A stretch of 64,000 nucleotides of DNA from the NCBI GenBank assembly GCA_945952415.1, contig CAMFIF010000003.1, positions 217,186-281,185 on the forward strand, given 5' to 3'. This document shows positions 8,877 through 16,954 of the stretch, one piece after another. The stretch comes from an uncultured Rhizobium sp. GTDB taxonomy: Bacteria; Pseudomonadota; Alphaproteobacteria; Rhizobiales; Rhizobiaceae. The translations under genes were made by a program, and so were the position numbers. How positions within the stretch are numbered: the stretch's first letter is position 1; the number at the start of each line of letters is the position of its first letter. A model generated the notes under the pieces. That model made no database searches, was not told where the DNA came from, and saw only the letters and a program-made list of their open reading frames with translations.

Positions 8877-8928
8877 AAAACATGAGTTTTCGAGTAAAGT
8901 ATAAATATGAATTTTCCGCTCATGTTTT
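8877..8928. promoter_or_regulatory. 10-bp inverted repeat upstream of DUF2325 gene
   Basis: AAAACATGAG (8877-8886) and its exact reverse complement CTCATGTTTT (8919-8928) are separated by 32 bases of AT-rich DNA. The repeat lies 37 bases upstream of the GTG start of the minus-strand gene. It could be a pair of protein-binding half sites or a long-loop hairpin. No known operator consensus was recognised. Confidence 0.5.
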
Positions 8929-9181
8929 TTCGGCCAGCCTGGACGCCACCAGCGCCGCTGTCCGCCCGTTACGAAGCCGCGAAAACCGGACGACAGCCCT
9001 CCTGCTGCAACGCACCAAAATGAGTTGACACGACTGAACAAGTAGACATTTCTAAGATATTGATCTTGTGAAACGATCCGCAGAATACGGACCTATTGTG
9101 CGCCGCACCCGCACCCCTCTTTTCCGCCCCCTCCGGCTAAGCCCCTCAAGGCAAAGCCAAAAAAGTCCTCGGCGCCGAAAT

Positions 9182-9197
9182 TTTACCGTTTGATAAA
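9182..9197. promoter_or_regulatory. RutR-like operator upstream of preT
   Basis: TTTACCGTTTGATAAA matches the E. coli RutR consensus TTGACCAnnTGGTCAA at 10 of 14 defined positions and is an imperfect palindrome. It lies 59 bases upstream of the preT ATG. It shares its left half, TTTACC, with the better site at 15385-15400. Binding by the RutR-like protein of this cluster is inferred. Confidence 0.4.
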
Positions 9198-9255
9198 TAA
9201 ATTTTTTGCGCTACCGTTCGCCTCACAGTGCGTTACTAAAAAAGGGGAACCACCA

Positions 9256-10608
9256 ATGGGACGACTGGCACCGGGTATCACTTCAGGCCGCCTCAGCGCT
9301 GCCGATTACGACGCCAATTTTTCCGATCTGCATCCGCCGCTCGACAAGCATGAGGCGCTGGTCGCCTCCGATCGCTGCTATTTCTGCCACGACGCGCCGT
9401 GCATGACGGCCTGTCCGACCGCGATCGACATTCCGCTCTTCATCCGGCAGATCTCGACGAGCAATCCGCTGGGTGCGGCCCGCACCATCTTCGACCAGAA
9501 CATTCTGGGCGGCATGTGCGCCCGCGTCTGTCCCACCGAAACGCTCTGCGAGCAGGCCTGCGTGCGCAACACGGCGGAAGAGCGCCCCGTGGAAATCGGC
9601 CGCCTGCAGCGCTATGCCACCGATACTGCGATGGAGCGCGGCGTCCAGTTCTACAAGCGGGCAGCCTCCACGGGCAAGAAGATCGCCGTCGTCGGCGCCG
9701 GTCCGGCAGGCCTTGCCGCTGCCCATCGCCTGTCCCTCCACGGCCATGACGTGGTGATCTTCGAAGCCCGCGAAAAATCCGGCGGCCTCAACGAATATGG
9801 CATCGCTACCTACAAGTCGACCGGCGACTTCGCCCAGGACGAGGTGAACTACATTCTCTCCATCGGCGGCATCGAGGTGCGGAACGGCCAGAAGCTTGGT
9901 CGCGACTTCACGCTTGCCGACCTGCAGGCCAATTATGATGCGGTCTTCCTGGGCATCGGCCTTGCGGGCGTCAACGGTCTCGGCGTGGAAGGTGAAAACC
10001 TCGAAGGCGTCGAGGATGCGGTCGATTTCATCGCCGGCCTGCGCCAGGCGAAGGACAAGGCCAGCGTCGCCGTCGGCCGTTCGGTCGTGGTCCTCGGCGG
10101 CGGCATGACCGCCATCGACGCGGCCGTCCAGGCAAAGCTCCTCGGCGCGGAAGAGGTGACCATCGCCTATCGCCGCGGCAAGGAAAACATGAACGCCTCC
10201 GAATTCGAGCAGGATCTGGCTGCCTCCAAGGGCGTCACCATCCGCCACTGGCTGCAGCCGAAGCGCGTGCTCGGCGAAGGCGGCAAGGCAACGGCAATCG
10301 AGCTCGAATATACGGCGCTCAGCGCCAACGGGCTGGCCGGCACCGGCGAAACGGTGACGATCCGCGCCGATCAGGTGCTGAAGGCCATCGGCCAGACCTT
10401 CGAGGCAGACGGCCTCAACGGTCTCGACATCCGCGGCGGCCGCATTGCCATCGATGCGGAAGGCCGCACCTCCCTGCCCAAGGTCTGGGCCGGCGGCGAC
10501 TGCGTCAAGCTCGGCGAGGACCTGACCGTCACCTCGGTCGCGCAGGGGCGCGATGCCGCAGAATCCATCACCCGTGCGCTTGTCGGCGCGGCCCGCACCG
10601 CAGCCTGA
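9256..10608 (+). CDS. preT: NAD(P)-dependent dihydropyrimidine dehydrogenase subunit PreT
   Basis: A 450-residue flavoprotein that passes electrons between NAD(P)H and PreA in reduction of uracil or thymine to the dihydro form. The N-terminal helical domain carries cysteines C41, C44, C49 and C53 (CYFCHDAPCMTACP) and a second group, GGMCARVCPTETLCEQAC, as in glutamate synthase small subunits and mammalian DPD. GAGPAGLAAAHRLSLHG binds FAD; VVVLGGGMTAIDAA is the second dinucleotide fold. The ATG at 9256 follows AAAGGGGAA, so the in-frame ATA 66 bases upstream is rejected. preA follows after 21 bases, so the two genes form an operon. A RutR-like palindrome lies upstream. Confidence 0.93.
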   Translation: MGRLAPGITSGRLSAADYDANFSDLHPPLDKHEALVASDRCYFCHDAPCMTACPTAIDIPLFIRQISTSNPLGAARTIFDQNILGGMCARVCPTETLCEQACVRNTAEERPVEIGRLQRYATDTAMERGVQFYKRAASTGKKIAVVGAGPAGLAAAHRLSLHGHDVVIFEAREKSGGLNEYGIATYKSTGDFAQDEVNYILSIGGIEVRNGQKLGRDFTLADLQANYDAVFLGIGLAGVNGLGVEGENLEGVEDAVDFIAGLRQAKDKASVAVGRSVVVLGGGMTAIDAAVQAKLLGAEEVTIAYRRGKENMNASEFEQDLAASKGVTIRHWLQPKRVLGEGGKATAIELEYTALSANGLAGTGETVTIRADQVLKAIGQTFEADGLNGLDIRGGRIAIDAEGRTSLPKVWAGGDCVKLGEDLTVTSVAQGRDAAESITRALVGAARTAA

Positions 10609-10629
10609 TGCCAAGGAGAGGAATAGACC

Positions 10630-11946
10630 ATGGCTGATCTTCGCAATAACTTCGTTGGCATCAAGTCTCCCAACCCCTTCTGGCTGGCCTCGGCGCCGCC
10701 GACCGACAAGGCCTACAATGTCGAGCGTGCCTTCAAGGCCGGCTGGGGCGGTGTCGTCTGGAAGACGCTGGGCTCGGAAGGCCCGCCGGTCGTCAACGTC
10801 AACGGCCCGCGCTACGGCGCGATCTGGGGCGCCGACCGCCGCCTGCTCGGCTTGAACAACATCGAGCTGATCACCGACCGCCCGCTTCAGGTGAACCTTC
10901 AGGAAATGAAGCAGGTGAAGATGAACTGGCCGGACCGGGCACTGATCGCCTCGATCATGGTGCCCTGCGTCGAGGAAGAGTGGAAGGCCATCCTGCCGCT
11001 CGTCGAGGAAACCGGCGCCGACGGCATCGAGCTGAACTTCGGCTGTCCGCACGGCATGTCCGAGCGCGGCATGGGCGCCGCGGTCGGCCAGGTGCCGGAA
11101 TATATCGAGATGGTCGTGCGCTGGTGCAAGCAGTACACGCGCATGCCCGTCATCACCAAGCTGACGCCCAACATCACCGATATCCGCAAGCCCGCCCGCG
11201 CCGCCAAGGCCGGCGGCACGGATGCGGTGTCGCTGATCAACACGATCAACTCCATCGTCTCGGTCGATCTCGACAGCTTCGCGCCGAGCCCGACGGTGGA
11301 TGGCAAGGGCACCCATGGCGGCTATTGCGGCCCGGCAGTCAAGCCGATCGCGCTCAACATGGTGGCCGAAATCGCCCGCGATCCGGAAACCTACGGCCTG
11401 CCGATCTCCGGCATCGGCGGCGTGACCACCTGGCGCGATGCGGCCGAATTCCTGGCGCTTGGCGCCGGCAACGTGCAGGTCTGCACCGCTGCCATGACCT
11501 ACGGCTTCAAGATCGTTCAGGAAATGATCTCCGGCCTCTCCGACTGGATGGATTCCAAGGGCCACCGCACGCTCGACGATATCACCGGCCGCGCCGTGCC
11601 CAATGTCACCGACTGGCAGTATCTCAACCTCAACTACGTGGCCAAGGCGCATATCGATCAGGACGCCTGCATCAAGTGCGGCCGCTGCCACATTGCCTGC
11701 GAGGACACCTCGCACCAGGCAATCACCCACCTCGTGAACGGCGTCCGCCATTTCGAAGTGAAGGAAGAGGAATGCGTCGGCTGCAATCTCTGCGTCAATG
11801 TCTGCCCGGTCGAGAACTGCATCACCATGGTGCCGCTCGCCGCTGGCGCCCTTGACCAGCGCACCGGCCGGACCGTCGATCCGAACTATGCCAACTGGAC
11901 GACCCATCCGAACAACCCGATGGCGCAGCGTCAGGCCGCCGAATAA
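10630..11946 (+). CDS. preA: NAD-dependent dihydropyrimidine dehydrogenase subunit PreA
   Basis: A 438-residue catalytic subunit. Residues 1-330 form a dihydroorotate-dehydrogenase-like FMN barrel, with ELNFGCPHGMSERGMGAAVG containing the active-site Cys loop and ISGIGGVTTWRDAAEF near the phosphate-binding end. The C-terminus has two [4Fe-4S] ferredoxin motifs, CIKCGRCHIAC and CVGCNLCVNVCP. With PreT it catalyses the first step of reductive pyrimidine degradation. AGGAG lies just upstream. A strong terminator follows the stop (11971-12007), which ends the preT-preA operon. Confidence 0.95.
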   Translation: MADLRNNFVGIKSPNPFWLASAPPTDKAYNVERAFKAGWGGVVWKTLGSEGPPVVNVNGPRYGAIWGADRRLLGLNNIELITDRPLQVNLQEMKQVKMNWPDRALIASIMVPCVEEEWKAILPLVEETGADGIELNFGCPHGMSERGMGAAVGQVPEYIEMVVRWCKQYTRMPVITKLTPNITDIRKPARAAKAGGTDAVSLINTINSIVSVDLDSFAPSPTVDGKGTHGGYCGPAVKPIALNMVAEIARDPETYGLPISGIGGVTTWRDAAEFLALGAGNVQVCTAAMTYGFKIVQEMISGLSDWMDSKGHRTLDDITGRAVPNVTDWQYLNLNYVAKAHIDQDACIKCGRCHIACEDTSHQAITHLVNGVRHFEVKEEECVGCNLCVNVCPVENCITMVPLAAGALDQRTGRTVDPNYANWTTHPNNPMAQRQAAE

Positions 11947-12266
11947 GACTTCCCTCCGGCAACTGGACGAGGGCCGGCCCCGAAACGGGGTCCGGCCCTT
12001 TCTTTTTCAGGGCACCGAAATCGGACAGTTTCAGCAATCGGTAATCATGCCTCTCAACCGGGCGCTTACCCAAGCATTTGGGATGGCGTTAAAACTGTTA
12101 TGTTAGCTTCATGGACAGCGAGATACGGGCAAGACCCGTCGGCGGGCCGGAATTCAGGCGGCCCACCCGGTGGCGGACAGGATGACCGCCACGCGATGCG
12201 ATGTTTCCCAGAAAAACAACAAGAAGAAACGGCTGCCCGAAGCGGCGCCGAAAACAGGAGCAGACC
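11947..12266. other. intergenic region between preA and XRE gene
   Basis: This stretch of 320 bases holds the preA terminator and about 250 bases upstream of the XRE-type gene. I see no additional coding region with a ribosome binding site. The AGGAG at 12256-12260 belongs to the XRE gene. Confidence 0.6.
11971..12007 (+). terminator. rho-independent terminator after preA
   Basis: GGGCCGGCCCCG, loop AAA, then CGGGGTCCGGCCC with one bulged T, followed by TTTCTTTTTC. The stem is very GC-rich and followed by a U-rich tract, 25 bases after the preA stop. Confidence 0.9.
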
Positions 12267-12497
12267 ATGAGCCTTTCGCTGAACAAGACCGATGATTGCC
12301 TTCACACCGCCGCCGAGCTGCGCCGCCAGCGCGGCTACACCATCACCGACCTCGCCGAGACCTGCGGCCTGACCGAGCAGGAAATCGCGCGGATTGAAGC
12401 CGGTGAGGTTGTGGCGGTTCCCTATCTGGTGCGCATCGCCGCAGCCCTGCGCTTTCCGGTCAATTCCTTCCGGGAATATAACCGCCTCAGCGCCTGA
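12267..12497 (+). CDS. small XRE-type helix-turn-helix protein
   Basis: A 76-residue protein consisting of one Cro/CI-type DNA-binding domain. TAAELRRQRGYTITDLAETC and GLTEQEIARIEAGEV cover the helix-turn-helix, and VPYLVRIAAALRFPVN is the usual following helix. The ATG at 12267 is preceded by ACAGGAG; the in-frame ATG 66 bases upstream lacks such a site. It stands alone between terminators, so it is probably its own transcription unit. Targets are unknown. Confidence 0.85.
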   Translation: MSLSLNKTDDCLHTAAELRRQRGYTITDLAETCGLTEQEIARIEAGEVVAVPYLVRIAAALRFPVNSFREYNRLSA

Positions 12498-12526
12498 GCG
12501 CAGAAAGAACGACAAATCCTCCCGCA

Positions 12527-12556
12527 GGGGCCCGGTGGAAGCGCCGGGCCCTTTTC
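12527..12556. terminator. terminator between XRE and FMN reductase genes
   Basis: GGGCCCGG (12528-12535), loop of eight, CCGGGCCC (12544-12551), followed by TTTTC on the plus strand. It ends the XRE gene. The converging FMN reductase gene stops right at its edge. Confidence 0.8.
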
Positions 12557-13088
12557 ATTGCTCTGTCCTGGAAAGAAGAGAGTGCCGGAGCGCGCCCAGC
12601 GCCCCGTCGAGCGAAGCCCGGATTTCGGGATCGGCAAGCAGGCTTTCGGCGGTGGATTCGCGGTTGCGGATCGGAATGCGTCGCGACGCCGCCTCGACGA
12701 CCGGGGCCGACATGGTGCGAAGGACGAGCCGCAACGCCGCTTCCGCCTCCACCGCATGGGGCGATACGTTGAGGAGCGCCACCGGCCGGCTGTCGAACTC
12801 TTCCGAACCCACCAGCCAGTCCAGCGCATTCTTGAACATGCCGGGAATGCCCCCGGCATATTCCGGGCAGGCGATGATCAGTGCATCAGCCGCGGCCGCC
12901 TGGCGCCGGAAGGCCACCGCAACCTCCGGCAGGTTGTAATCGAGATCGGGGCTGAAGGGCGGCAGGCCGCCTATTCCGCGAAAAATCGAGATCTCCATTC
13001 CGGCGGGTGCCGCATATTTTGCCGCCTCCAGTATGGCCATGTTCAGCGAACGCGCCCGGAGGCTGCCGCAGAGCGCGAGGATCTGCAT
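12555..13088 (-). CDS. NADPH-dependent FMN reductase family protein
   Basis: A 177-residue flavodoxin-fold protein. LALCGSLRARSLNMAIL is the FMN-phosphate loop (GSLRxxSxN), and ACPEYAGGIPGMFKNALDWL is the conserved PEYxxxxPGxLKNxLDW segment. Such enzymes reduce FMN, quinones, azo compounds or chromate with NAD(P)H. The ATG at 13088 has GGAAGG at a good distance; the ATG six bases upstream would be too close to that site. The gene is monocistronic on the minus strand. Its placement in a pyrimidine locus may be accidental, as it looks like part of an inserted block. Confidence 0.88.
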   Translation of the reverse strand: MQILALCGSLRARSLNMAILEAAKYAAPAGMEISIFRGIGGLPPFSPDLDYNLPEVAVAFRRQAAAADALIIACPEYAGGIPGMFKNALDWLVGSEEFDSRPVALLNVSPHAVEAEAALRLVLRTMSAPVVEAASRRIPIRNRESTAESLLADPEIRASLDGALGALRHSLLSRTEQ

Positions 13089-13211
13089 GCGCATCCCTTC
13101 CTTGCCGGTTTCCGATTCGGGAGGAAATTTATCGAAAGGACAAAAATCCGCATTCATATCGCCGTGATCGGGCGGCTAAGAGCGATTTCTTGGACCAAAA
13201 TTGTGCTAGTC

Positions 13212-13221
13212 GCCAAATGGC
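13212..13221. promoter_or_regulatory. palindrome upstream of RHH gene
   Basis: GCCAAATGGC is a 10-base palindrome 60 bases before the start of the ribbon-helix-helix gene, in AT-rich DNA. AATGG recurs 13 bases downstream. Ribbon-helix-helix proteins often bind such short palindromes at their own promoter, so autoregulation is possible. Confidence 0.35.
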
Positions 13222-13280
13222 TCTTTGCAAAATGGTAATTTAGATTTAGTTTATTTTCGAAATCTACAAGGGAAGAAAAC

Positions 13281-13466
13281 ATGGCCGTTTCCGTCAAGCT
13301 CTGCGCGAAAATCGACCAGCGCCTGCGAGCGCTGGCAAAACAGCTGAATTGCAGCAATCACTGGCTCATGGTCGAGGCCATCACCCGTTTTGTCGAAGAC
13401 GAGGAATCGCGCCTCAGCCACGGGCAAAAGCAGGAGGAGGTGCCCGCCCGCGCGCTGGCCGAATGA
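13281..13466 (+). CDS. small ribbon-helix-helix (CopG/antitoxin-like) protein
   Basis: A 61-residue protein. MAVSVKLCAKIDQRLRALAK gives the N-terminal strand and first helix, and NHWLMVEAITRFVEDEES the second helix, as in CopG/MetJ-type DNA-binding proteins and RHH antitoxins. GGGAAG precedes the ATG. The gene after it encodes a transporter and no toxin-sized partner is visible on either side, so it is an orphan RHH regulator rather than a complete toxin-antitoxin pair. Confidence 0.72.
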   Translation: MAVSVKLCAKIDQRLRALAKQLNCSNHWLMVEAITRFVEDEESRLSHGQKQEEVPARALAE

Positions 13467-13568
13467 GGACCATGCCCGCGGGAGGCTGGACTTCGTGGGG
13501 CGAACCGGCTAGCGCTTGATGCGTCGCCCGTCCGTCCGGACGGCGCCGTCATTCCCCGAAGGTGCCCC

Positions 13569-14480
13569 ATGCAACAGGTCAGTTCCCCCTCGGACGTCAA
13601 GCGCGGCCGCGTTCTCGCCCATCTCGCCATGCTGCTCTTTGCAGCGCTGATTGCCGGCTCCTTTTCCTTCGGCGGTTTGGCGGCGCGGGCCATGGATACG
13701 GGCGTGCTGACCTTCCTGCGCTATGTGCTGACCATCCTTGTCATGGGCTTCCTCGCCTATGGCGTCTTCCGCCAGCCCTTTGCCTGGCCGCGGCAGTCCT
13801 GGCGCTTTCTGATCCTCGGCGGGCTGATCAGCTTCTACATGCTGACCATGTTCAAGGCGCTGGAATTCACGAGCCCCGTATCCACCGGCGCGGTCTTTAC
13901 CCTTATGCCGCTGATGAGCGCCGGCTTTGCCCTCCTCATCAACCGGCAGAAGACCCGCGCTGCGGTGCTGGTCAGCCTCGTCATTGCCGCCGCAGGCGCC
14001 GTATGGGTGATTTTCCGCGGTGATGTGAAGGCCATTCTCGCCTTCGATGTCGGCCGCGGGGAAATGATCTATTTCACCGGCGTGCTCGCCCACGCAATCT
14101 ATGTGCCGCTGATCCGCACCTTCGACCGCGGCGAACATCCCGTCGTCTTCGGCTTCTGGGTCACTGTCTTTGCCACACTCTTCCTGACGGTGCGCGCAGC
14201 CCCCTATCTCGCCAGCGTCGATTATGCCGCGGTGCCGGCGCTGGTCTGGTGGTCGCTCGCCTATCTGGCGGTCGTCACGACGGCGATCACCTTCATGCTG
14301 CTGCAATTTGCCTCGATGCGTCTGCCCGCCCCGAAGGTGCTGGCCTATGGCTATCTGACGCCCTCCTTCATCATTCTGCTCGAAGGCGTGCTCGGCCATG
14401 GCTGGGTCACGCTTCCGGTCGTCGCCGGCGCGCTGGTGACCGCGCTCGGTCTCGCCTGGATGGCGGCGCTGAAGGATTGA
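13569..14480 (+). CDS. EamA/DMT family transporter
   Basis: A 303-residue membrane protein with ten predicted helices in two EamA repeats (about residues 15-145 and 160-300). Typical positions include LRYVLTILVMGFLAYGVF, KALEFTSPVSTGAVFTLMPL and the second-repeat LAVVTTAITFMLLQFASM followed by LTPSFIILLEGV. DMT carriers export or import metabolites such as amino acids or nucleosides; the substrate here is unknown. GAAGG precedes the ATG. It converges on the TetR-type regulator gene, with 9 bases between the stops. Position in the pyrimidine cluster makes a pyrimidine breakdown product possible, but this is inference. Confidence 0.9.
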   Translation: MQQVSSPSDVKRGRVLAHLAMLLFAALIAGSFSFGGLAARAMDTGVLTFLRYVLTILVMGFLAYGVFRQPFAWPRQSWRFLILGGLISFYMLTMFKALEFTSPVSTGAVFTLMPLMSAGFALLINRQKTRAAVLVSLVIAAAGAVWVIFRGDVKAILAFDVGRGEMIYFTGVLAHAIYVPLIRTFDRGEHPVVFGFWVTVFATLFLTVRAAPYLASVDYAAVPALVWWSLAYLAVVTTAITFMLLQFASMRLPAPKVLAYGYLTPSFIILLEGVLGHGWVTLPVVAGALVTALGLAWMAALKD

Positions 14481-14489
14481 GAAGCGGGA

Positions 14490-15152
14490 TCAGGCCTTCC
14501 GCTTCACGGCCAGGCCATTGAGGAAGAGCTGCTCCAGGTGACGGGCGGCATCGTCGAAGCGCCCCTCGCCCGCCTGGTCCTGCCCGAGAACCGCGCGCAC
14601 CTGCACGTCGAAGTCGGCATAGTGCTGGGTCGTCGACCAGATCGAGAAGATCAGGTGGTAGGGATCGCATTTGGCGATCTTGCCCGCCCGCGCCCAGGTG
14701 CGGATAACCTCCGCCTTCTCATCCACCAATGCCTTCAGCGGCCCCTTGAGCTCATCCTCGATATGGGGCGCCCCTTGCAGGATTTCATTGGCGAAAAGCC
14801 GGCTTTCCCGGGGGAAATCCCGCGCCATTTCCAGCTTGCGGCGAATGTAGGAGCGGATTTCCTGCTCCGGATCTCCCTCCGCATCGAAGGCCCTCAGCGG
14901 ATCGAGCCAGGTCTGCAGGACCCGGTCGATCAGCGCCCGGTGGATCGCTTCCTTGGTCCGGAAATAGTAGAGCAGATTTGGCTTCGACATGCCCGCCACC
15001 TCGGCGATTTGGTCGATCGTCGTGCCGCGAAAGCCATGCTGGGAAAACACATCCAGAGCCGCAGACAGGATCTGCTCTTCCTTCTCTTCCTGAATGCGCG
15101 TGCGGCGCAGCGTACGTGCGGCGCGCGGCGCGACAATCCCGGTTTCTTCCAT
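14490..15152 (-). CDS. RutR-like TetR family regulator of pyrimidine catabolism
   Basis: A 220-residue TetR-family repressor closely resembling E. coli RutR over its whole length. ILSAALDVFSQHGFRGTTID and MSKPNLLYYFRTKEAIHRAL form the DNA-binding domain. LIFSIWSTTQHYADFDVQVR lies in the ligand domain and matches the RutR segment that surrounds bound uracil. The ATG at 15152 is preferred because GAGGA lies about ten bases upstream; an ATG 33 bases earlier is possible. Flanked by preT-preA, the amidohydrolase and dihydropyrimidinase genes, it most likely represses them until uracil or thymine is present. Candidate operators are at 9182-9197 and 15385-15400. Confidence 0.88.
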   Translation of the reverse strand: MEETGIVAPRAARTLRRTRIQEEKEEQILSAALDVFSQHGFRGTTIDQIAEVAGMSKPNLLYYFRTKEAIHRALIDRVLQTWLDPLRAFDAEGDPEQEIRSYIRRKLEMARDFPRESRLFANEILQGAPHIEDELKGPLKALVDEKAEVIRTWARAGKIAKCDPYHLIFSIWSTTQHYADFDVQVRAVLGQDQAGEGRFDDAARHLEQLFLNGLAVKRKA

Positions 15153-15536
15153 GCCCGCCCATTCCTCTTCCTGTCGCCTTATCATTCAGCAAACGCAGAA
15201 GTGTTCAAGATCAAATTCCCGGAACCATTGAAAGAATCCCCCGCCCCACGCTAAAGAGGGAGGCATTCGACGGAGAGCGGCCGGCAATCGCCATGGCCGC
15301 GCCCGGGCCTTTCCCGTGCGGACCGCCTCTTTCCAGCGAAGTTTTTCGAATAGGGTCTTGAGTGCGGCCAAGGAAGCTGTAATGTTTACCAATCGGTCAA
15401 ATTCTCGATGAGACAAGCCGCCAAGGCTGCCATCGAAAACCCCTTCGAAAGAGGGTGCGGACAGCGTTCCGCTTGGCCATAAGGGAACGACAGAGCGGAC
15501 GATCGCGGCCGCCCTAAAAAAGGTGAGGATGAACGC
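15153..15536. other. divergent control region between rutR-like gene and pydC-type gene
   Basis: This region of about 380 bases separates the two divergent genes. It holds the RutR-like operator at 15385-15400. I see no further gene and cannot place exact promoters. Confidence 0.6.
15385..15400. promoter_or_regulatory. RutR-like operator
   Basis: TTTACCAATCGGTCAA matches the E. coli RutR consensus TTGACCAnnTGGTCAA at 12 of 14 defined positions. It lies between the divergent RutR-like gene (start 15152) and the amidohydrolase gene (start 15537), where it could control both. The protein match and the operator match support each other, but binding is inferred. Confidence 0.6.
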
Positions 15537-16790
15537 ATGGTGGCAGCACCCGGCGAAAACATGCGCGTGAACGGTGACCGTCTCTGGGACACGCTCATGG
15601 AGATGGCAAAGATCGGCCCCGGGATTGCCGGCGGCAACAACCGCCAGACATTGACCGACGAAGATGGCGAAGGGCGCAGGCTCTTCCAGCGCTGGTGCGA
15701 GGCTTCGGGGCTCACCATGGGCGTCGACACCATGGGCAACATGTTCTTCACCCGCCCCGGCACCGATCCCGATGCCCTGCCCGTCTATGTCGGCTCCCAT
15801 CTCGACACCCAGCCGACCGGCGGCAAGTTCGACGGCGTGCTCGGCGTGCTGGCGGGCCTGGAGGTCGTGCGTTCGATGAACGATCTCGGCATCCGCACGA
15901 AATCGCCCGTCGTCGTCACCAACTGGACCAACGAGGAAGGCGCCCGCTTCGCGCCCGCTATGCTCGCCTCCGGCGTCTTCGCCGGCATTCACGATGAGGC
16001 CTGGGCCAAGGAACGCACCGATGCCAAGGGCAAGAAGTTCGGCGAGGAGCTGAAGCGCATCGGCTGGGAGGGCGCCGAGCCCGTCGGCAGCCGCAAGATG
16101 AAGGCCTTCCTCGAATACCACATCGAACAGGGCCCGATCCTCGAAGCCGAAGGCAAGGATATCGGCGTCGTCACCCATGGCCAGGGCCTCTGGTGGCTGC
16201 AGGTCACGCTGACCGGCAAGGAAGCCCATACCGGCTCCACCCCGATGCCGATGCGCAAGAACGCCTCGCTCGCCATGGGCCGCATCCTTGAGCTCGTCAA
16301 CACCATCGCCATGGACAACCAGCCGTCGGCCGTGGGCGGCGTGGGCCATATCGAGGTCTCGCCGGGCTCGCGCAACGTACTGCCCGGAAAGGTCGTCTTC
16401 ACTGTGGACTTCCGCTCGCCGAACCAGGCGACGCTGGATGCCATGAAGGCCCGCTTCGAGGTGGAAGCCCCGAAGATCGTGGAACCCATGGGCGTCGGCA
16501 TCGCCATCGAACCGGTCGGCCATTTCGACCCCGTCACCTTCAGCCCGGAGCTGACCGCAACGATCCGCAACGCGGCCGAACGGCTTGGCTACTCCCACCG
16601 CGACATCATCTCCGGCGCCGGCCACGACGCTTGCTGGATGAACAAGGTCGCCCCGACCGCCATGATCTTCTGTCCCTGCGTCGACGGCCTGTCGCACAAC
16701 GAGGCGGAGGACATCTCGAAAGACTGGGCCGCCGCCGGCGCCGACGTGCTCCTGCACGCCGTGGTCGAAACGGCGGGTGTTGCGGAGTAA
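15537..16790 (+). CDS. Zn-dependent amidohydrolase, beta-ureidopropionase/N-carbamoylase type
   Basis: A 417-residue M20-family enzyme. YVGSHLDTQPTGGKFDGVLG has the first metal His and the bridging Asp, NWTNEEGARF the catalytic Glu pair, EYHIEQGPILE the next metal ligand region, and SGAGHDACWMN the C-terminal His. The dimerisation domain is around residues 215-330. Family members hydrolyse N-carbamoyl-beta-alanine or N-carbamoyl amino acids. Beside preTA and dihydropyrimidinase it is best read as the third step, releasing beta-alanine (or beta-aminoisobutyrate), CO2 and ammonia. AGGTGAGGAT lies before the ATG. Confidence 0.92.
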   Translation: MVAAPGENMRVNGDRLWDTLMEMAKIGPGIAGGNNRQTLTDEDGEGRRLFQRWCEASGLTMGVDTMGNMFFTRPGTDPDALPVYVGSHLDTQPTGGKFDGVLGVLAGLEVVRSMNDLGIRTKSPVVVTNWTNEEGARFAPAMLASGVFAGIHDEAWAKERTDAKGKKFGEELKRIGWEGAEPVGSRKMKAFLEYHIEQGPILEAEGKDIGVVTHGQGLWWLQVTLTGKEAHTGSTPMPMRKNASLAMGRILELVNTIAMDNQPSAVGGVGHIEVSPGSRNVLPGKVVFTVDFRSPNQATLDAMKARFEVEAPKIVEPMGVGIAIEPVGHFDPVTFSPELTATIRNAAERLGYSHRDIISGAGHDACWMNKVAPTAMIFCPCVDGLSHNEAEDISKDWAAAGADVLLHAVVETAGVAE

Positions 16791-16813
16791 GGGGATGGTG
16801 GCTTTCCGTCATA

Positions 16814-16853
16814 CCCCCACCCCTAACCCCTCCCCACAGGGGGGAGGGGAACG
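16814..16853 (-). repeat. GC-rich palindromic repeat, copy A
   Basis: A 40-base element with a CCCCTCCCCAC / GGGGGGAGGGG core that can fold back on itself. It is the reverse complement of copies B and C with few differences. It begins 23 bases after the pydC-type stop codon. Confidence 0.8.
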
Positions 16854-16907
16854 TGCCCAACCTTTCCGTTCAACGCTATCGAAGGGAAGCCGGCAGCGTC
16901 AGATCGT

Positions 16908-16946
16908 CCTCCTCCCCCCTGTGGGGAGGGATTAGGGTGGGGGTAT
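16908..16946 (+). repeat. GC-rich palindromic repeat, copy B
   Basis: CCTCCTCCCCCCTGTGGGGA and the following GGGATTAGGGTGGGGGT form the same element as copy A in opposite orientation, 54 bases away. It ends 8 bases before the start of the DUF559 gene. Copies A and B together make a large inverted repeat. Confidence 0.8.
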
Positions 16947-16954
16947 CCGGAGCC

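Larger units (their letters stand above)
8841..9255. other. intergenic control region between DUF2325 gene and preT
   Basis: This 415-base divergent region holds no gene I can support. It contains a perfect inverted repeat near the DUF2325 gene (8877-8928), an AT-rich patch, and a RutR-like palindrome close to preT (9182-9197). Promoters for both flanking genes must lie here, but I cannot place -35 and -10 elements with confidence. Confidence 0.6.

Noticed and set aside
9283..11907. Minus-strand open frame of 874 codons across preT and preA
   Set aside because: It is antisense to two clear enzyme genes, has low-complexity composition rich in Ala, Gly, Asp and His, and has no family motif. 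High GC at third codon positions keeps such frames open.
13281..13466. Toxin-antitoxin pair at the RHH gene
   Set aside because: No toxin-sized gene with RelE, PIN or other toxin motifs is adjacent; the next genes are an FMN reductase and a transporter.
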